Assembly: GCF_019703515.2 (NCBI RefSeq)
Contig: NC_059347.1
Span: 20,110,001 to 20,174,000 of the forward strand
From: Myxocyprinus asiaticus
Taxonomy: Eukaryota > Chordata > Actinopteri > Cypriniformes > Catostomidae
Length of the DNA: 64,000 bases
Direction of reading: 5' to 3'
Part shown: positions 52,201 through 60,462 of the stretch, piece after piece
Layout of the letters: every line of letters starts with the position of its first letter
Position numbering within the stretch: the first letter of the stretch is position 1
Program-made: the position numbers and the translations under genes
The notes under the pieces: model-generated
What the model saw: the letters and a program-made list of their open reading frames with translations, nothing else
Database searches by the model: none
Told to the model about the DNA's origin: nothing

Positions 52201-55200
52201 AGGGAGAAGAGATCGGGGAAAACACAGGGGGAGGGGAGAGAGAGTGGGAGGGCTCTTCCGCCCTTGGGTACGCTGCCATATGGTCCTCTGCCAGCTTGAC
52301 CACTTCCTCCAGTGACGCCGGGCGATGGCACTGGACCCATGCCGCCATCCCCTTTGGTAGCTGACGGATCAGCTGCTCCAGAACCAGCTGGTCGACAATT
52401 CCCTCGACGTTGCGGTCCCCCGCCAGCAGCCATTTCTGGCAGGCGTCGCGGAGACGTTGAGAGAAGGCAAACGGGTGGCCAGTCCTTTCCAACATCATTG
52501 ACCAGAAAAGCTGCCAATGCTGTTCTGGGCTCCGGCGAACCCGCTGCAGGATGGTTTTGTTCAAGTCACTGTAGACCAGGAGACTAGCCGCCGGCAGTTG
52601 TTGAGCTGCGAGTTGGGCTTCCCCGGACAACAAAGGGATGATTCGGGCCGTCCACTGAGCACGCGGCCAACCCCAGATCTTGGCTTCTGGGTCATCTTCC
52701 ACCCCCATCTTCATGAGCAAGGGTGGGGGCATGGGGCTGCTGTTGTTCGGGTTACGGCCGGGGCTTTTTCCTGGCTGAGGAGTCTCAGGATCGCCTGCCG
52801 GTCCTCTGCTTGAGCTCTGAGGATCTCATGGAAGCGGCATTCTTGGTCCTGATGAAGCTCAAGCAGGACCTGTTGGTGGGAGTGGTGCAGGCTGGTGAGG
52901 GACTTGAGGACATCAGCAAATGGCGAGGACTCCATGAGGTGTACTTCCTTCAGTTCAATCCCGGGTTTCGGCACCAGTGTAACAAACTTCAAGGTCAGGA
53001 GGGAAGGAGGACACAGGGGACTGGTTTCTTCCACTCACAGTTTAGGGTTTTTCATGAATAAACCTCAGCTTTTATAGCTTCAGAAATACACGTCAGCTTT
53101 ACAACTTTACAACAACACATTAGCTTCATAATCAGTCTCTGGACCCAGACTCTCTCAGTCCTCTTAGCGCTGGCATGGTCCCTTTTATGCCGCTCTCCCC
53201 AAGCTCACTACAATTGGAAACAGGTGTTAATCGTTATCTGGCTCAGGTATATGCACACTTACTGCTTTCTCTCTCTCCGGACAAATGCTCGACCATGCCC
53301 CCGCTGCCACAAAATTTTTTTAAGCAGCTCCTCAATGCTTTTAAAATAGAAAAACAATAAATAGGTGTTGTTTATCTGTTTTTCAGAGTTGCAGTCTGCT
53401 TTAGCAATAACACTTTTTTTCCCAACTATTTAAAAAGTTACAGTTAATTCATCAAGGACCAGTTTAAGTTGACAACACTGCGTGGACCACAAGAGACTAC
53501 AGAAGCCTACATGTGTGGAGACATTACGCCTAAAAATACTTAATAGCCCAATATTAATAATATTTTTCAGAATTTTTGTTTTGATATATTGTTTTAGTAA
53601 CTGTGAGAGACATAATGTGGGTGGCTTGACTTAACGAAACTGCAGTGCGTTCACTGTCTTGGCTGCACAAACGCTGCGTGAGATTTTGCCAGTTGTCATG
53701 TCCCGTGCCGTGCAAAACTGCCTTGTAGTTTCTAGTACATTAGCTACATACCCATCTTTATGTGTTCGTCGTGCCAGCCACCTTGGTAATCGATGTTATA
53801 CAGCAGTCTCCGTAGTAACATTCAAGCGTATTGGTTGACTGAGTGTGCGGCACTGCAGTTGTGTTTGCTCAACACAGTGAAACAAACTCTGGCTACGTCT
53901 ACGACATCAGGGGGTGCTACAACTGCTTGCAGACAGAGTGTCCATTTATTTGTGTTTCATTATTTTTATTTATTTATTTTGTTCAGTGCATCACAAATCA
54001 AATGTCATGGACTAGGTTGGACTTGGAAAAAAATCCAGAGTCCCGAAGGCTCGAGTCCGAGCCAAGTCCACATAAAAATGCATCAGAGTCCGTGACAACT
54101 CCAAGTCCATTAAAATTGGACTCGTGACTCGGACTCGAGTCCGAGTCCGAACTCGAGTACCCCAACTCAAATTTTTGAAGAGGTGCATGTCAGCCTATGC
54201 CGTAGGTTCAACGCAGAGGTATAAATCAGCCTAAAGCCGTTTATAACTTAACCCACAGATGATAATCATCAGATTAGACTAGGTTGTATAAAAATAGAAG
54301 TATGCTGGCAGAGAACTCATATATAAACATAATGGCCAGTAAAAAAAAGACACAGATATTCTGCTCTGAAGTTATACAATTAAATAATCTGAATTATTTC
54401 ACATACATCACACAAGATCCAGAAACAAAACACTTACAATAACAAATCTCCAGCAGTGCACCTCAATAGAACACACACTAGAAGATCCACTAGTCATAGT
54501 ACAGTGAATGTTCAGATCAAGAGTGTTGAGAAACTCTATAAAGGCAATACATGGAACAATATCTTAATTTTAAAGACCCAAAGGAATCAAAATAAGAGAT
54601 TATTGTGGCTTTAACTCCATGTATGTGTTAGCTTTGAAGCCATATGTATGTATGTTAGTTTACTAACTAACATGGACAAAATTCACTTTTAACAGATAAC
54701 ATTTTTTACAGTTTTTCTCTTTAGAAAAACAGACTGAAAAATACTGATGACTAATCTTGCACTGCACATGTCCAATCAAATGCTCTCTTGAATGAGAATG
54801 TCTCTTCCCCTACCAGCAACTGCATCAAACTAGTAAGTAGCAAATTGTGGTTCGTGGATGCAGTAACGTAACTAAACCCTATTGGTTATTTAAATATTTA
54901 TTACTTTAAGTGATGAGCCTGTTCTATCCAAATTTCCTGTTTGAATAGGAAATAAAAACATTGTCAAGCAATTTCATGGGGCCTTTGAGAAGCAAAACAT
55001 AGACCCCGTTGCAGACACTAATGTTCCATGGAGCTAAAACAGTAGATGCACTTGAAATGGAACAGTAAGCCATTTAAATGATTTGGCTTAGCATCAGTTC
55101 CAAGAGCCAAGATGAAACAACATTGAAAAAACTGTGAATCTTCAAAAATTCAATTTGACCTCGAAGAATTGTCCAAATAAATGTTAGTGGAAACTGGAAC

Positions 55201-58200
55201 ATCATTCTCTGGAAATCATATTTTAAACTAAAGATAAGCTCAATGGTTAGAGAAGAATTCCAGAACGTCTCCAGCTATGGCTCACAAATATGACGTGGCC
55301 ATAAGCCATGTGGCAGATATCCTGAGAAATCTCAGTCAGCAGAAGTTGACTGTTGATGGACTGTCCCACATATAGAACTCTGTACATCTACAGAAGCCCA
55401 ATCAGTGACATCCAGTCAGGCAAAAAAACAATTTTTTTAACTAACCAAACACACATCACATGCACAAATTAATAAATATATTTACTAAAATTCTGTGCAA
55501 ATGAATAAGAAAGAATTAAATTACCAAATTAAGGTATGGCCCAGAACACTTGCTGTAAATAGTGTCATATGGTATTTGCACCCTGGTGTATAATAAAAAA
55601 GTATATAATCTAATAAATAGGCTATTGTGATGGAACTTAACTACATCGCTGGCAGCGGGAAGAAACGCACCTGATGTGTCACATAATGGTACCTCATTAC
55701 TGTTGTCTTCAAATGACAATGGCTTTAGAGAGAGAGGTTTCTTCAAGTCCAGGAAATGTGTTACCACGACCCTCGTTCTGCTGGCCCATGAGATGCCAAG
55801 CTGCTAGAAAAAGTCGCCAACCACATGTTTCATACCGGGAAAAGCATGCGTGCGCCCATCCACCCCCTTCTCTGCATTGCCTAACCTTCAGTGATATCAA
55901 AGTCCCCTTAGACACTTTATTTGGACCTTTTGCATTTGCAAGTGACTGGCATGTACTATATGTCTTCGCTTACATAGATCGATAAGGGGAAAATACTGAA
56001 ATTGGCAAAAGGTGGACTTGAACTCAGAACTAGCTGTCTTACTAATGTTGCCACATCAGATATTAGGCTGCGAGAGGTCAAATTCACGCTTTTCTTCAAA
56101 GCGTATGCAATGTTTTTAATAGTTTTGACCGGTTCCATCGGACTATTGGCATGCATACAGCTGGTCTGTGTACCCAGTGCTATTTTCAATTATTGCAAAT
56201 AATTATATGGCTATACTGAACCAGTGGTAGGGGGGCCCCTGATGGCAGCAGAGTCCCTATGCAGCGGCATATGTCAACATATACAGCCCTATTCCTTTTT
56301 AAATTTGATTTAGGGATTAAAATCTTACATTTGTTTTGGATTTAAAATCTACTACACACATTTTTATTTGTCCTTGGGCTGTCCAAAATGTAAGGTTTCA
56401 GTTCAAGGACTGAAAATATCTATCTGTAAATATAAAAAACCGGTGTACTTATTCTATTGTCTTAAAGAGACATTATTTTATAAATGTGAAGAAGCAGTCA
56501 TAGGCGTGTTATAATAATTCATTTGTGAATCAAATAAAGGCTAAATATTTCTGTCTCTCTGTGATATGCGTGACAAAGTATGAGATGCGTTCTACTAAAA
56601 TATGTGGATTCTAGACAATACAAATATTCTTATAAACTATGACTTACTTGAGATGACAAGAGGAAAAAGAAGAACACTCTTGTCTTTATGTTGTCTTTAT
56701 GTATCCTGCACTGGTCTATTACAATACGGCACAAGTAGAGCAGTCACATGGGGATAAAAAAGAAAAAAAATGCAAATCCAGTATTAAAAATAAACACAAA
56801 TTTGAAGCTCCCAGAGGGAAAATAACATTTGTTATATGTATGAATTTAAACATTAAAGCTTATACAAACACAGATGTCTAGCGACAGTAGATAAACTACT
56901 AACTTTTAGTTAGCCACTAATAAAGCCTGTCAAACAAAGTTGCGAATAAGCTATATACCATACTGATAACGCTAAATAATGCCATATGTGTAACAAGTTG
57001 TAAAGAGAATCTGATATAATATGCAACTCACTTCCACATTAAAAGTACCTAATACGTCACAGAAATTGACTACACAGTGGATTAAATCCAGTACGTCATC
57101 GCGCTACAGTCTGCAGCGAGGACTAGTTGCTCAACTGAGTTTGAGATAAAAGGCATAGCATATAGCAATACTGAAGTACTGGTTTTTGATTCACTAGTAT
57201 CAGATAAACGGACTCCTGTTGATCAAATGCTGCTCCATATACCATCAGAATAATGTTAACTCTGGCAAATATGATGCACACTTCTCCAACAAAATGCAGT
57301 ACTGGTAGCCTCTTTCACTTCTGCCTCATGGAAAACTCCAAATTAGTTGTAACATGAGAGGTCTATTTATCTAAGACCTGTCAAGTATCCTCAAACTTTA
57401 TTGCAAGGCAGTCTTGGAGGTCTTTGGATGTCAGTGCACCTATGCATTCCTGTAGCATTCAGGGTTTCAACAAATATCTCACGTGCATGACAAAAGTGAA
57501 CAGAATTTTTGCAAATGCATATTGTTTATGCTGTATCAGATACTAAATGTGGTTATAATTTTGAAAATACATGAATGAATAATTTATCTTTCATTTAAGA
57601 CACTTATTTTAGTCTTACCTGCAGGCTGTGTTTGTGCAAACCCCAGGCAGCATGACCAGTAAAGAACCATGAAGAGAAATACAGCTCTCCTGTAAAAATA
57701 GAAGTTATAAATAAAAAGTTAAATAAAGACAACTCTCAGAGTAGTTTATGTAAGGGATAATCCATGGCTAGGTGTGCATTAAACAATTTTAAATGCATGA
57801 CGTGGAGGCGAAGAACCACCGATGTGAAGCGGAGTGTTATGTGCTGAAATGTATAGGTGGCACTTAAGCACATAACATACACAACACATTACAGTTTAAA
57901 CGTCTTGCCGGACAGCAAAAGATGCATTTAATAGGTCCTGATTTCCTTCTCTCACCCTCCAAGCTGAATTCCATTATATTAGCTATGCTGATGAAAGTGG
58001 TTAGGAAATGTTTTCAGTTGCTGTAGCTCACTCTGCTTGCTCTGTAATGTTATGTTGCTATGGTTACAAACAGCGCATTCATATCAAACAGTAATTCAAA
58101 CTGACCGGAACTACCTGTGCATTCAACAGTTTGAACCGCACGCATTCCAGCCAATCAGAATCAAGTATTCGAACAGACCATGGTATAAAAGATTTTATTA

Positions 58201-59848
58201 ATGCCAATGACATTGTAGTAGGTTTGGTCTTTGCAGACTATTTCTGCTTTACGCACGCTGCTGCTGCTGTTTGACATAAGTCAATATTTCTGCTACTGTT
58301 GGAAATGTGCTGCATCTAAGAAGAGAGACATGATGCTGCGACTGAACAAAATCAAACTGATTTATTTCAAGTTCATTTTAAAAATATGCATTAGTCTTAT
58401 TTACTCTGTCTTCTCTTCTGAAAAGAACTTAGTGCAGTTCCGTTCTCACTAACTTTACTAAGTTTAACTGGTAAACACTGTAGCTATGCTAGTTCACCAG
58501 CTAGTCCAGCACCACACCAACATTAAACACATATGGAAATTCATTCTGGTCTAAGGTGGTTTATCCACAGTTTTAACTTAAACTAGTAAAGAACAACTAA
58601 GGTAATCAAACTGAAATTTAAAACAAACGTATCCAAAGAGCTTAATAAAGAAAGGTTTATTCTATCCATCCCCATGCATACGGAGAAGAGATCTCTAATG
58701 AAAGCTTATGTGTGCCAATCTCACAAATGACAATGATGGAAACCACCGCTTTTAGCTTAGAAATCCAGCAGTAGTGTAGTGTATTGGGATGCTAAAAGTA
58801 GCATTTCTCACAAAACAATGCCTCTGAGAGGGCTATTTAAAACCCAGGTCAAAGCTCTCCAAAATAAGAATCAAAGGTACTTTGCCATTGGCCTTTCTTC
58901 TCTCGGCTACTGAAAGAAAACAAAGTATTGGGATCACATTGTTCCATTCTACACTAAAGCATCACTGCATCAATCTAAATTACCAGTCTAGTCACTGTCC
59001 AAGAGCAGCTCTTCGTCTGCCTGTAGGCCAGAAAACACTTGGCAGCAGCAGCAGCCTTCAGTATAAAGCCATAACAGCTGTTTCTGCTCAGTGGTCAGTC
59101 AAAGCTTATCATCTGCCTGGATGCCAAAAATGTGGGATGCTTCATATAGAAAGTGAGTGTTTCCTCTCAATATGCCAAAGCTAGGGAATTCTGAAAGCTC
59201 CATTCTAAGCAGTCTTAAATACAAAAAGGAGTGCTGTAATGAGCTGTTATCAATGATAAGAGCATTAAAGTACTGTATTTAGCATTAAGTTACTTTCCCT
59301 AAGATATTATACTTGGTAGGAGAAAAAGCAAAAAGAAAGAAATCTATGTAGTTTGTGTACATTACATGGTCAAAAATAACATTATTTATGTAAGATATTT
59401 GCATAGATCCTACTTGTGAGAATGTGTAATGTTGGGCCAAAATCAAAGGAAATGGGGTTAGTCTGAGATATTCATTTTTGAGTCTATTTCCTTTTAAATA
59501 TGTGCCATTACTAATAGAAACATAAATGGTACTGTATATATCTTTGAATGTCCCTATATCAAAATTGCTGAGGAGGTCTGTTTATTAAAATTATAATTCA
59601 TTTTATTTAGGTATTTATTTATTATGAGGTAATCACTTCTTAGGTTGCTTCTCTGTGTTGTGCTCATGACCATAAGAATATATATTATTTTTCTGCCCCC
59701 ATGTGTTGACACTGTGAATATGGTGATGCCATATTCCTGACTAGATACTGTACACAGTTTTACTTCAGTCAGCATTCTCTTGATAAAGCCAGGAGAACTT
59801 TAAAACTTGCAGTGCAGCCCCCTATCCAGCATGCCCTCTCACCCCATC

Positions 59849-59887
<39 letters not shown>

Positions 59888-60431
59888 ACTAATTTAACAT
59901 TGTTAGTTTATGTTAGTTTAGGCTATAATGCATCAACTAATGTTAAAGCATACAACTTTGAATGTTGAAATTAGCATTAACCAAGATTAATAAGTGCTGT
60001 AAAAGCATTGTTCATTGTTCATTCAATTAGTTAACTAATGTTAAAGAATAACCTTTCTGTAAAGTGTTAGGCTACCAATGAAGTTATAAAAACACCCAAC
60101 ATGGATGTTGAGATTTGCTTATAGACTGCTTATAAATCTTGATAAATGCTTGAAAACTAAAAAAAATCTATACATCTAAATTAATATAAAAAGGAAACAG
60201 TTGGATCCATATCAACAGAAATGGTCATCCATTACAGAGAGACTTTTTTTATTTTTATTTTTTTTTCTTCAGATTTTAAAACTAAATAAGCAAAATGTCC
60301 ATTATAATTCATTAATTGTTTGGTGCATACATTTTTTTTTTTTTTTTAAACTGCCTGTAAAAAAAATTCAGTTAAAAAATATTAACCTAAAACAAAAACA
60401 TAGAAGGAAAAGTTGCCACGAATTTTTTTAA

Positions 60432-60462
<31 letters not shown>

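Larger units (their letters stand above)
48690..53311 (-). mobile_element. Gmr1-like Ty3/gypsy retrotransposon (integrase before RT), 3' end degraded
   Basis: In minus-strand order: 5' LTR (53311-52978), primer-binding site (52976-52958), gag (52732-~51950), protease (~51880-51660), integrase (~51640-50240), reverse transcriptase (~50223-49413), RNase H remnant (~49172-48930). Integrase upstream of RT is the Ty1/copia-like order that marks the Gmr1 lineage of Ty3/gypsy elements in deuterostomes. Several stops and frameshifts make it inactive. No 3' LTR could be recognised at the low-coordinate end, so the boundary near 48690 is approximate. Confidence 0.88.
48493..54170. mobile_element. hAT-type element split by a gypsy retrotransposon
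   Basis: The left end TAGTGTTGGGTTCGAGTCC and the right end CTCGAGTACCCCAACTCAA are imperfect inverted repeats. The 8-bp duplication ATTTTTGA occurs at 48485-48492 and 54171-54178. Subterminal zones on both sides (48500-48600 and 54010-54160) are packed with GAGTCC/GGACTC motifs. The middle is the Gmr1-like element, so the hAT itself is only about 1 kb. Confidence 0.82.
45165..54231. mobile_element. Outer DNA transposon with 40-bp terminal inverted repeats (host of nested insertions)
   Basis: 45165-45204 (starts GGCTGATTTATAC, ends CATAGGCT) is the near-perfect inverse of 54192-54231; by eye only a few of 40 positions differ. TAAA occurs directly outside both ends (45161-45164 and 54232-54235), compatible with a short target duplication. 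No own transposase is seen; the interior is occupied by later insertions. Superfamily (PIF/Harbinger-like or other) is not settled. Confidence 0.8.
44152..57618 (-). other. col27a1 intron 2 (13.5 kb)
   Basis: About 9 kb of this intron is one nested transposon stack (45165-54231). The flanking stretches 44152-45160 and 54236-57618 hold no gene that I recognise; only a weak tRNA-like fragment is noted near 55990-56080. Confidence 0.65.

Noticed and set aside
52958..52976. 3' end of a tRNA-Phe gene on the plus strand
   Set aside because: Only the terminal 19 nt including a templated CCA are present, next to an LTR; it is a retroelement primer-binding site.
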